Of a stretch of 64,000 bases of DNA, positions 24,359-32,781 are shown in pieces. Position 1 is the stretch's first letter; every line of letters begins with the position of its first letter. Below the pieces are notes generated by a model. The model was given only the letters and a program-made list of their open reading frames with translations, searched no databases and had not been told where the DNA came from. Origin of the DNA: an uncultured Pelagibacteraceae bacterium (lineage in GTDB: Bacteria; Pseudomonadota; Alphaproteobacteria; Pelagibacterales; Pelagibacteraceae); NCBI GenBank assembly GCA_902592325.1, contig CACJEC010000001.1:217819-281818 (forward strand), read 5' to 3'. Both the position numbers and the translations under genes were made by a program.

Positions 24359-24641
24359 TTTTATATTTTTCGTGATCCGGTGGAGGATCTTTTTTCTCAC
24401 TTATGTTTGGCCAGATTTCAGAATACTCTTTATTAATTTCTAGCCATTTTTCGCTACCTGGTTCTGTATCAGCTTTGATTGCATCAACTGGACATTCAGG
24501 CTCACAAACGCCACAATCTATACACTCATCCGGTTTAATTACAAGCATATTTTTGCCTTCATAAAAGCAATCTACTGGACAAACATCTACACAGTCCATC
24601 AGTTTACATTTAATACATTTGTCATTTACAATGTAAGTCAT
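24315..24641 (-). CDS. fdxA: Seven-iron ferredoxin
   Basis: 108 residues, FdxA type. Cys 9, 12, 17, 21 and 25 ([17 protein letters not shown]) and Cys 40, 43, 46 and 50 ([12 protein letters not shown]) supply one [3Fe-4S] and one [4Fe-4S] cluster; the C-terminal [18 protein letters not shown] is the conserved tail. It is a soluble electron carrier. It follows the TerB-like gene by a one-base overlap and precedes carD, which begins inside it. Confidence 0.95.
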   Translation of the reverse strand: MTYIVNDKCIKCKLMDCVDVCPVDCFYEGKNMLVIKPDECIDCGVCEPECPVDAIKADTEPGSEKWLEINKEYSEIWPNISEKKDPPPDHEKYKNEQNKFEKYFKENL

Positions 24642-25057
24642 TACAAATTTTCTTTTTTGATTTGTTCTTTAATATCTCCCATAGTTTTACTGTCAATATA
24701 TAACAGTCCAGCTAGTCGTCGCATTAAATTAGTTTCGTAGATATCAGCATCTTTGTTAGAGTAAATAATTCTCCATAGTGCTTTTATAATTTTAATTTTA
24801 TTTATTTCTTCAAGATTTTTAATTTCTTTTGTAAAATCTAGTATTTGGTTGGCATTTTCTTCTTTTTGTTTGGCTTTAGATATTAAAGTTTCTAATTCAT
24901 TATGATTTGCATCAAGATCTAACAAAGTTTTCTTTATAATTTCTTCCTCTTTATTTGTGTATTTTTCATCAATTTTTGCAGCATGTATTAATAGTGCCGC
25001 TATTTTAATTAGATAAGAATTAGTAGATTCATTTTTTTTTTCTTTATTAAAAAACAT
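24641..25057 (-). CDS. TerB-domain protein
   Basis: 138 residues, all helical in character, matching the TerB/DjlA-N fold: [28 protein letters not shown] and [30 protein letters not shown]. The acidic residues after each helix pair suit metal binding. It stands between the helicase and fdxA, where related alphaproteobacteria often carry an S4-domain gene; no S4 gene is seen here. The role is unknown. Confidence 0.8.
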   Translation of the reverse strand: MFFNKEKKNESTNSYLIKIAALLIHAAKIDEKYTNKEEEIIKKTLLDLDANHNELETLISKAKQKEENANQILDFTKEIKNLEEINKIKIIKALWRIIYSNKDADIYETNLMRRLAGLLYIDSKTMGDIKEQIKKENL

Positions 25058-25060
25058 TTT

Positions 25061-27541
25061 TTATCTAAAGTTAAAATTTTTTAACACCTTAAAAGGATTT
25101 TCTTTATCAGTTTTTTTATTAAAAATTTTTTTGAATTTTTTCTGGGGCACATATTTAAAAAAAATATCTTCATTTCTCTTAATTACTTTATAATTCATCT
25201 TTTTTATAAGTTTTTCAAAGTTATCTTTGTTGCAGCCTAAAAGATTTAACATTTCTGGAATTAATTTAATTTCTTTATTTTCCTCAGATCCAGAATTTAT
25301 AATTTTCATAAATAATCTCTCTAAAATATCAATCCTTACAAAAAAATTGTCAAATTTCTCAAAACCACAAAGTAACATGAAATTTTTATTTCTATTTTCT
25401 TTATCTTCAATAAAATTCAAACCAAAAGTTGGAGGATTAAGTTTAAAATATTTTTGATGATAATTTTTCCAAAGCAAAGTTCTTATTGTAACAGGTTCTG
25501 GTTTCATTAGTTTATATAAAAATACATGATACCTACCAAACTTAACTCCTAATTCTCTTAATATTTTTCTTTCATGCTGTCCTAAGTTTTTCAAATATTC
25601 AGTAACATTTTCTCTTATTAACACGCCGTTATTTTCATAAAGTTGATAAGCTAATGCTTTTATAGATGAATGTTTATCTTTTAGATTTTTTAAATCTATT
25701 AAACTTTGTAGAACTGTATCAATTTTATTTTGTAACCATTTTTTTATAAATGAGCTTAATTTTTGTCTTTGATCTCGCTCAAGAATATCATCTACAATTA
25801 ACTCAAAATTAGGATTTAAATAATCATTTCCTTGAGTTAATTTTGCAATAGCAAAAGATTTCCAATAAATTTTAAAGTCATTATTTAGTTCAACTAAACC
25901 TGTATCAATTATATTTTGAATTCTCTTTTCTAACTCTGGTCCAATTGTTTGTCTTGCCGCTTTTTTAAGAGATTTAATATCAGTTTCTAAAGCACCTTTT
26001 TTAAGATCTAATTCTAGTTTTAAACCATTAATTTTTCCTATAAATTGATTGTCAATTATTACATCATTGTTTTCAAGTATTTCTGTTTTAAATTCCATAT
26101 CTTGTTTTAAACCTCTTGCTAATATACTTGCTCTTTTGTCAATAAAAGTTTTTGTAAGTTCCTCATGAAGTCTATCTGAAAGTCTATCTTCTAATAATTT
26201 TGTTTTTTCTATCCAATAATCTTGATTTTCTATCCAATTATTTTTATTTGAAACATATGACCAAGTTCTAACATTTGCAATTCTATTTGATAAAGAATCA
26301 ACATTTCCGTCTAATTTGTCTAATTTCATAAGCTGTAATCGCATATATTCATTGGTAATCTTCTCTTTTTTACTGCTTAGAAATTTAAATACATTTTCTA
26401 TTACCTCATAGTGGTTTCCATAAGTCTTTTTAACAAAGTCTGGTATTTGACAGCATTCCCAGAGTAAATTGAGCTTTTTTTTGTCAAAACACACATTCTC
26501 AAAATTTTTATCTCTAAGAAAATATTTTAAAGCTTTTTCATCCTCGCATTCGTGTATCTTTCTTAGCCATTCTTTTTGTGGTTTTTCTTCTAAAGATTTA
26601 ATTAAGCTTTGTGGGTTATCAAAATTAAGATTAGAATTTCTCCAAAATAAAGTTTTGTTTTCTTCAAATTTATGATTTTCTAATAAATCAACCTCTTCTG
26701 CATTGATTTCTTTACAATCTCCCGTTATCCCAAAACTACCATCGTTAAGGTATCTTCCAGCTCTTCCAGCAATTTGTCCTATTTCAGACAAGTTAAGTTT
26801 TCTCAATTTTTTTCCATCAAATTTTTTTAAATTAGAAAAATAGACATTGTCTAAATCCATATTTATACCCATACCAATGGCATCTGTTGCTACTAAAAAA
26901 TCAACATCTCCAGATTGATATAACTCTACTTGTGCATTTCTTGTTTTAGGACTTAAAGATCCCATTACAATTGCAGCCCCACCCTTTTGTCTTCTAATTA
27001 ACTCTGCAATTGCGTAAACTTCTTCAGCAGAAAAAGCTATAATTGCGGTTTTTCTATTGATTCTAGAAATTTTTTTATGCCCCATATATGTAAGTTTTGA
27101 TAACCTATTTCTATTAATAAACTCAATATCTTCATCTAATTTCGAAACAATATTCTTAATAGTACTAGATCCCATTAACATTGTAAGTTTACTTCCTCTC
27201 ATGTTTAGCAATCTATCAGTAAAAATATGACCTCTTTCATGATCCGCACACATTTGAATTTCATCAACAGCAATAAAATCTAATGATTTATCAATTGGCA
27301 TAGACTCAACAGTGCATAGAAAATATTTTGCATCAGTAGGAATAATTTTTTCTTCACCAGTGATTAGAGCAGCTTTATTTTGACCAACTTTACTGATTAT
27401 TTTATCATAAACCTCTCTTGCTAATAATCTAAGTGGAAAACCAATCATTCCAGTGTCAAAAGACAACATGGTTTCTATAGCCAGATGAGTTTTTCCAGTG
27501 TTTGTCGGACCAAGAACAGCAGTAATTTTATTTTTAGTCAT
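25061..27541 (-). CDS. Suv3-like superfamily 2 helicase
   Basis: 826 residues. Motif I GPTNTGKTHLA, Ia FPLRLLAREVYDK, II VDEIQMCAD, V TDAIGMGINM and VI QIAGRAGRY form the SF2 core in the first 350 residues. The arrangement matches the Suv3/MgpS group of RNA helicases that in mitochondria work with RNA decay enzymes. A long C-terminal region (about 400-826) with a basic end follows. It is conserved in alphaproteobacteria beside fdxA and carD. The RNA substrate is not known. Confidence 0.88.
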   Translation of the reverse strand: MTKNKITAVLGPTNTGKTHLAIETMLSFDTGMIGFPLRLLAREVYDKIISKVGQNKAALITGEEKIIPTDAKYFLCTVESMPIDKSLDFIAVDEIQMCADHERGHIFTDRLLNMRGSKLTMLMGSSTIKNIVSKLDEDIEFINRNRLSKLTYMGHKKISRINRKTAIIAFSAEEVYAIAELIRRQKGGAAIVMGSLSPKTRNAQVELYQSGDVDFLVATDAIGMGINMDLDNVYFSNLKKFDGKKLRKLNLSEIGQIAGRAGRYLNDGSFGITGDCKEINAEEVDLLENHKFEENKTLFWRNSNLNFDNPQSLIKSLEEKPQKEWLRKIHECEDEKALKYFLRDKNFENVCFDKKKLNLLWECCQIPDFVKKTYGNHYEVIENVFKFLSSKKEKITNEYMRLQLMKLDKLDGNVDSLSNRIANVRTWSYVSNKNNWIENQDYWIEKTKLLEDRLSDRLHEELTKTFIDKRASILARGLKQDMEFKTEILENNDVIIDNQFIGKINGLKLELDLKKGALETDIKSLKKAARQTIGPELEKRIQNIIDTGLVELNNDFKIYWKSFAIAKLTQGNDYLNPNFELIVDDILERDQRQKLSSFIKKWLQNKIDTVLQSLIDLKNLKDKHSSIKALAYQLYENNGVLIRENVTEYLKNLGQHERKILRELGVKFGRYHVFLYKLMKPEPVTIRTLLWKNYHQKYFKLNPPTFGLNFIEDKENRNKNFMLLCGFEKFDNFFVRIDILERLFMKIINSGSEENKEIKLIPEMLNLLGCNKDNFEKLIKKMNYKVIKRNEDIFFKYVPQKKFKKIFNKKTDKENPFKVLKNFNFR

Positions 27542-27565
27542 TTCTATCTTTGGTATGCTTTTTAT

Positions 27566-27594
27566 TTTGACTACCAGATATTGTTGGTGTCAAA
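27566..27594. repeat. Inverted repeat upstream of the helicase gene
   Basis: TTTGAC-T-ACCA (27566-27576) pairs with TGGT-GTCAAA (27585-27594), leaving a single bulged T and an 8-base loop. There is no T-run on either side, so it looks more like an operator or leader hairpin than a terminator. It is 25 bases before the helicase start on the minus strand. Confidence 0.4.
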
Positions 27595-27658
27595 GAACAA
27601 AAAAGGTCTAAAACATGTCCGAATCGTTGGATAAAATGTTCTCATTTTTTAAAAGGTT

Positions 27659-28084
27659 CTATCCCCCAGGGCCAAAATTTGAAGGTTTTATTTTAATTAT
27701 TTTCCAAACTCCAGAAGCAGATGTAATAATTTTATCATTACATTTTAATTCACAAAATAAAAAAATTAATGTTTTAGTTTTTTTTAATATTTTAACTCTA
27801 CCTATAATTTCATCACCTACTTTAGAGGCTCCTATAAATTTTAAATCTAGAGAGATTGTCACACAAGATGCATTATCTGCTGAACGATGTGCTGCTGTCC
27901 CCGCTCCTGCATCTACTAAAGCTGATAAATATCCTCCATGTGTAATACCAGCTGCATTCAAATGATTTTCATTAATTGTAGATTTAAATTCGTATTCAGT
28001 ATCTGAAATATTTCTAAACATTACTCCACCGTTATGTTTCATAAATCCTGGCTTTAAACTAATTTGTTCAAATTTTTCAGACAT
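27659..28084 (-). CDS. PaaI-like hot-dog thioesterase
   Basis: 141 residues, single hot-dog domain. The motif NAAGITHGGYLSALVDAGAG carries the HGG active-site region of PaaI/acyl-CoA thioesterase II-like enzymes; VTISLDLKFIGAS is the central strand. It probably hydrolyses a CoA thioester, substrate unknown. It lies between the helicase and a possible short membrane peptide gene on the same strand. Confidence 0.85.
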   Translation of the reverse strand: MSEKFEQISLKPGFMKHNGGVMFRNISDTEYEFKSTINENHLNAAGITHGGYLSALVDAGAGTAAHRSADNASCVTISLDLKFIGASKVGDEIIGRVKILKKTKTLIFLFCELKCNDKIITSASGVWKIIKIKPSNFGPGG

Positions 28085-28094
28085 AATCTATTTT

Positions 28095-28193
28095 TTATAA
28101 TATAAAAGTTAAAATTAATAAAATCATAAAAATGATTAAAAAAAAATAAATCACAGACTTTTGAAGAGAAGATTTCATTAACCATTTAAACAT
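28095..28193 (-). CDS. Possible 32-residue single-helix membrane peptide
   Basis: ATG 28193 opens a frame MFKWLMKSSLQKSVIY followed by 16 purely hydrophobic or Thr residues to the stop TAA at 28097-28095. The basic N-terminus plus one helix fits a small inner-membrane peptide, and it lies 10 bases before the thioesterase start on the same strand. Only a weak ribosome-binding site (GGTAAT) is visible. In such AT-rich DNA a Phe/Ile/Leu run can arise by chance. Confidence 0.35.
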   Translation of the reverse strand: MFKWLMKSSLQKSVIYFFLIIFMILLILTFIL

Positions 28194-28211
28194 ATTATTA
28201 CCTTTTTTTAA

Positions 28212-28288
28212 TGGTGCGCCTGCTAGGAGTCGAACCCAGAACCTCCTGGTCCGTAGCCAAGCGCTCTATCCAATTGAGCTACAGGCGC
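28212..28288 (-). tRNA. tRNA-Arg (anticodon ACG)
   Basis: 77-base cloverleaf with acceptor GCGCCTG/CAGGCGC, D arm GCTCAATTGGATAGAGC, anticodon stem CTTGG/CCAGG around loop CTACGGA (anticodon ACG, A34 normally edited to inosine), T arm CTGGGTTCGACTCCTAG, discriminator A and encoded CCA. It reads CGU, CGC and CGA arginine codons. Confidence 0.96.
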
Positions 28289-28361
28289 ATTTTTTAATTT
28301 TATTTAATTATAGTATATTAATTTTTAGTGTATTTTAATGATAAGACAAATTTAAAATTTT

Positions 28362-29537
28362 ATGATTAATAAAGAAAAAGAAGTAGTTATTGTAAGTGCG
28401 ATTAGAACCCCAATAGGTACTTATAAAGGTTCATTAAAAAATATTAGATCAGATCAACTTGGATCAATAGTTATAAAGGAAGTATTAAAAAGATCTAAAT
28501 TAAATAAAGATGAAATAGATGAGGTAATTATGGGTCAAGTATTGACTGCTGGAGCTGGACAAAACCCAGCAAGACAAGCCGCGATTAATGCTGGTATACC
28601 TATTTCAAAACCAGCTCACATAGTCAATCAAGTATGTGGTTCTGGACTTAGAGCTGTAATATCAGGATATCAATCAATCAAATTAGGAGAGTCAAAAAAT
28701 ATAATTTCTGGGGGTCAAGAAAATATGTCAATAACTCCATACTCTATCTTTTATCAAGATGGAAAAAAAATTTCTAAAGATAAATTTATAGATACAATGA
28801 TTAACGATGGATTAACAGATGCATTTAATAATTATCATATGGGTGTTACGGCAGAAAATATTGCGAAAAAATTTAATATATCAAGAGAAGAACAAGATGA
28901 ATTTGCTTTAAATTCTCAAAAAAAAACATTAGCAGCTATTAAAAATAATAAATTTGATGATGAGTTAGTTCAAATAAATCAAGATGGTTATATCTTAAAT
29001 AAAGATGAACATCCAAGAGTAGATTTAAAATTATCTGATTTAAAAAAATTAAAAACTGTTTTTCATGAAAATGGATCGGTTACTCCAGGAAACTCCTCAG
29101 GAATAAATGATGGAGCTGCTGCATTACTATTAACTACATTAGATGAAGCAAAAAAAAAATCTATCAAGCCATTAGCAAAAATAGTGTCTTGGGCCTCAGT
29201 TGGCGTAGATCCCGCTCTGATGGGGTTAGGGCCTATAGAAGCTGTTCGTGAAGCTCTTAAAAAAGCAAAATGGAAATTAGATGAAATTGATTTATTTGAA
29301 ATAAATGAGGCTTTTGCTGCACAAAGTATTGCCGTGATTCGTGAATTAAATATTGATCAAAATAAAGTAAATGTTAATGGAGGTGCTATAGCTCTTGGTC
29401 ATCCTATCGGAGCTTCAGGAGCTAGAATATTGGTGACATTAATACATGAGATGACTAGACAAAATAAAGGTAAAGGTTGTGCAACACTTTGTATAGGTGG
29501 TGGAATGGGTATAGCTTTATGTATTGAGAAAATTTAG
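28362..29537 (+). CDS. Acetyl-CoA acetyltransferase (thiolase)
   Basis: 391 residues, full length. Active-site Cys in VNQVCGSGLRAV, His in GALALGHPIGASGAR-like segment (here GAIALGHPIGASGAR), and the second Cys in CIGGGMGIAL. It condenses two acetyl-CoA to acetoacetyl-CoA or runs in reverse. The family includes PhaA and AtoB; no partner such as phaB is nearby, so the pathway is undecided. It is preceded by a divergent tRNA-Arg. Confidence 0.93.
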   Translation: MINKEKEVVIVSAIRTPIGTYKGSLKNIRSDQLGSIVIKEVLKRSKLNKDEIDEVIMGQVLTAGAGQNPARQAAINAGIPISKPAHIVNQVCGSGLRAVISGYQSIKLGESKNIISGGQENMSITPYSIFYQDGKKISKDKFIDTMINDGLTDAFNNYHMGVTAENIAKKFNISREEQDEFALNSQKKTLAAIKNNKFDDELVQINQDGYILNKDEHPRVDLKLSDLKKLKTVFHENGSVTPGNSSGINDGAAALLLTTLDEAKKKSIKPLAKIVSWASVGVDPALMGLGPIEAVREALKKAKWKLDEIDLFEINEAFAAQSIAVIRELNIDQNKVNVNGGAIALGHPIGASGARILVTLIHEMTRQNKGKGCATLCIGGGMGIALCIEKI

Positions 29538-29650
29538 GAATTAATCTTTCCGTATTTCTCCTCTAATAAAATTTTTTGTATCCAAGTTTTAGCATCAATA
29601 TATTTACTAACTTTTGGTTGAATTAGTGCATTTAATAACTTTTTAATCAT
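29534..29650 (-). CDS. Possible 38-residue small protein, tail-to-tail with thiolase
   Basis: ATG 29650 opens a frame starting MIKKLLNALIQPKVSKYIDA and ending KYGKINS, with the stop overlapping the thiolase stop by three bases on the other strand. The composition (Lys, Ile, Trp, Pro, Tyr, no long homopolymer) looks like coding sequence, and an in-frame stop lies just upstream of the ATG. No clear ribosome-binding site is seen and I know no family. Confidence 0.4.
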   Translation of the reverse strand: MIKKLLNALIQPKVSKYIDAKTWIQKILLEEKYGKINS

Positions 29651-29748
29651 TTTTGAAGCATCAACTTAAAGAGTGTCAAAAAATTGGAGAGAATGTGTTA
29701 GAATTTACAATTGTGTAGGTTTTTATGGTGTATAAAAATAAATAGTAA

Positions 29749-32700
29749 ATGATAGAAAAATTATTAGTTCCAGATATAGGTGATTTTGAAAATGTAGAGG
29801 TAATTGAACTACTAGTTAATGAAGGACAGGAAATTACAAAAGATGAGCCAGTTATTACAATTGAAAGTGATAAATCCAGTGTTGAAATACCATCAACTTT
29901 TGCAGGTAAAATAGAGTCTATAAAAGTAAAAGTAGGCGATAAAGTCTCAAAGGGAGACTTAATTCTTAATATATCAAAGTCAAATCAAGACTTTAATGAG
30001 TCTAAAATCATTCCAAAAGATACTGAGAACTTAATACAAGAGGCAGAAAATGTACTAAAAAAATCTCAAGAACAAAAAACACTTATTAAAAAAAAAGAAA
30101 AACCTGAAATAATTCAAGTAGTTAAAGATGGTGATTTAGACCCATTAGAGACTAAAGAATGGCTTGAATCTTTATCTGCTGTGATTGAAAAAGATGGAAA
30201 TCTGAGAGCTCATTATTTAATCAAAGAATTAATAAATAAAGCTTACATGGAAGGTGCTAATATACCTTATACTCAAAACACTCCTTATATAAATACAATT
30301 CCAGCTAATGAAGAAAAGAAATCAAATGGCGATCAGAATATTGAAAGAAGAATTAGATCATTAATTAGATGGAATGCTGCTGCAATGGTTGTGAGAGCTA
30401 ACAAAAAGTTTCCTGAACTAGGAGGCCATATAGGAACATTTGCATCAGCAGCAACTTTATATGATGTTGGTATGAATCATTTTTGGAGAGCTAAGAACAA
30501 TAAGTTTGGGGGAGATTTAGTTTATTTTCAAGGACATAGTGCACCAGGTATGTATGCAAGAGCATTTCTTGAGGGAAGACTTAATGAAAAACAACTAGAT
30601 AGTTTTAGACAAGAAGTTAATCCTGGAGGATTATCTTCTTATCCTCACCCGTGGTTAATGCCTAATTTTTGGCAGTTCCCAACAGTATCCATGGGATTAG
30701 GACCAATGTTAGCAATTTATCAAGCAAGATATATGAAATATTTGATTAACAGGGGTCTTATCAAAGATGAAGGACGGAAAGTATGGGCTTTCTTAGGAGA
30801 CGGGGAAATGGATGAACCAGAGTCTTTAGGAGCAATTGGTTTAGCAGCTAGAGAAAAATTAGATAATCTAATATTTGTGATCAATTGTAACCTTCAAAGA
30901 TTAGACGGACCTGTAAGGGGTAATGGAAAAATCATACAAGAATTAGAGGGTATTTTTAGAGGAGCTGGTTGGAATGTTATCAAAGTTATTTGGGGTTCTT
31001 ATTGGGATCCGTTATTGGCTAACGATAAAACTGGCCATTTAATTAAAGTTATGAATGAAACTGTCGATGGAGAATATCAAGCGATGAAAGCAAGAGATGG
31101 AGCTTATGTGCGAGAAAAGTTTTTTGGCAAATATCCTGAAACTAAAGAGTTAATCTCAAGCCTTTCAGACAAAGATATATGGAGATTGAATAGAGGTGGA
31201 CATGATCCTCACAAAGTTTTTGCAGCTTATGATAAAGCCTCAAAAAATATTGGAAGTCCAACAGTTGTGATTGCTAAGACTATAAAGGGTTATGGAATGG
31301 GCAAAAGTGGAGAGAGTGTAAATACAACACATCAAACTAAAAAATTAGATATAGACGATTTGATGTATTACAGAGATAGGTTTGATGTTCCTTTAACTGA
31401 TAAACAAGTAGAAAATATTGAATATTATAAGCCAGACCAAAACTCACCTGAAATAAAATATATCAAAGAAAGAAGACTTCAATTGGGAGGATTTATCCCA
31501 GAAAGAACTACTTATGCAAAACCTATTAAAGCTCCACCAAAAAACATTTTTGACAATATGAAGGAATCAACAGGTAAAAAAGAAATGTCTACTACGATGG
31601 CATTGGTAAGAATGCTAACTAATCTTCTGAGAGATAAAAATGTTGCACCAAGATTAGTACCAATTATTCCTGATGAGGCAAGGACTTTTGGTATGGAGGG
31701 TTTTTTTCAGAAAGTAGGAATATATGCTCATGAAGGCCAAAAATATGAACCTGAGGACTCAGCACAATTAAGTTCTTATAGAGAAGAAAAAAGTGGACAA
31801 GTCTTAGAGGAGGGAATTACTGAAGCAGGAGCTATGTCATCTTGGATAGCAGCAGGAACTTCTTACACAAATCATGATATTGAGATGATCCCTATTTATC
31901 TTTTTTATTCAATGTTTGGTTTTCAAAGAATAGGTGATTTAGCTTGGGCAGGAGCAGACAGTCAATCTAGAGGATTTTTGATTGGTGCTACAGCTGGAAG
32001 AACCACTTTAGCAGGTGAGGGACTTCAACATCAAGATGGCCATAGTCATTTAATAGCATCAACAATACCTAATTGTATTTCATATGATCCAACATTTCAT
32101 TATGAACTTGCTGTAATTTTTAGGGATGGCTTGAGAAGGATGCACGAAAAGAAAGAAAATATTTTTTATTATATCACAACAATGAATGAAAATTATCCTC
32201 ATCCTGCAATACCAGCTGAAAAATCGTGTGAAGAGGGAATTTTAAAAGGAATGTATAAAATTAAAGAATTTAACAAGTATAAAAAAACCAAAATTCAATT
32301 TTTGGGATCAGGCACAATTTTAAGAGAAATGATAACTGGTGCTGAGATTCTGCAAAAGGAATATCAAATTGATAGTGAGGTTTGGAGTGTAACTAGTTTT
32401 AACGAATTAAGGAGAGATGGACTGGAGGTTGAAAGGTATAATTTGTTAAATCCTGAAAAAGAACCAAAAAAATCATATGTTGAGAGCTGTCTAGGCAAAA
32501 CCGAAGGTCCAATTTTGGCTGCATCAGATTATATGAGGATGAATTCTGACCAAATCAGACCTTATATTAACAAGAGCTTTTACTCGTTAGGAACAGATGG
32601 ATTTGGTCGAAGTGATACCAGAAAAAATTTGAGAAAGTTTTTTGAAGTTGATAAAGAGCATGTTGTTGCTTATGGGCTAAGTGTTTTAGCCAAAGAACAA

Positions 32701-32781
32701 TTAATTGCTTCTAAATACGCTCAAGAAGCAATATACAAATATAAAATTGATAAAGATAAACCAATGCCAACAAAATTATAA
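29749..32781 (+). CDS. aceE: Pyruvate dehydrogenase E1, homodimeric type, with N-terminal lipoyl domain
   Basis: 1010 residues. Residues 1-77 are a complete lipoyl domain with the acceptor Lys42 in ESDKSSVEIPS. Residues 78-126 are a charged linker. From about 127 to 1010 (884 residues, E. coli AceE has 887) the protein is homodimeric E1, with the thiamine-diphosphate motif FLGDGEMDEPES...NCNLQRLDGPV and YFQGHSAPGMYARAF. It decarboxylates pyruvate and reductively acetylates lipoyl groups. Normal AceE has no lipoyl domain; many alphaproteobacteria have one on a different E1 (PdhB). It overlaps the E2 gene by one base. No lpd (E3) gene is seen nearby. Confidence 0.95.
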   Translation: MIEKLLVPDIGDFENVEVIELLVNEGQEITKDEPVITIESDKSSVEIPSTFAGKIESIKVKVGDKVSKGDLILNISKSNQDFNESKIIPKDTENLIQEAENVLKKSQEQKTLIKKKEKPEIIQVVKDGDLDPLETKEWLESLSAVIEKDGNLRAHYLIKELINKAYMEGANIPYTQNTPYINTIPANEEKKSNGDQNIERRIRSLIRWNAAAMVVRANKKFPELGGHIGTFASAATLYDVGMNHFWRAKNNKFGGDLVYFQGHSAPGMYARAFLEGRLNEKQLDSFRQEVNPGGLSSYPHPWLMPNFWQFPTVSMGLGPMLAIYQARYMKYLINRGLIKDEGRKVWAFLGDGEMDEPESLGAIGLAAREKLDNLIFVINCNLQRLDGPVRGNGKIIQELEGIFRGAGWNVIKVIWGSYWDPLLANDKTGHLIKVMNETVDGEYQAMKARDGAYVREKFFGKYPETKELISSLSDKDIWRLNRGGHDPHKVFAAYDKASKNIGSPTVVIAKTIKGYGMGKSGESVNTTHQTKKLDIDDLMYYRDRFDVPLTDKQVENIEYYKPDQNSPEIKYIKERRLQLGGFIPERTTYAKPIKAPPKNIFDNMKESTGKKEMSTTMALVRMLTNLLRDKNVAPRLVPIIPDEARTFGMEGFFQKVGIYAHEGQKYEPEDSAQLSSYREEKSGQVLEEGITEAGAMSSWIAAGTSYTNHDIEMIPIYLFYSMFGFQRIGDLAWAGADSQSRGFLIGATAGRTTLAGEGLQHQDGHSHLIASTIPNCISYDPTFHYELAVIFRDGLRRMHEKKENIFYYITTMNENYPHPAIPAEKSCEEGILKGMYKIKEFNKYKKTKIQFLGSGTILREMITGAEILQKEYQIDSEVWSVTSFNELRRDGLEVERYNLLNPEKEPKKSYVESCLGKTEGPILAASDYMRMNSDQIRPYINKSFYSLGTDGFGRSDTRKNLRKFFEVDKEHVVAYGLSVLAKEQLIASKYAQEAIYKYKIDKDKPMPTKL

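Noticed and set aside
27615-27965. 116-codon plus-strand frame opposite the PaaI-like thioesterase
   Set aside because: Almost all of it is the reverse of the conserved hot-dog domain, and only its first 15 codons are outside; no family features.
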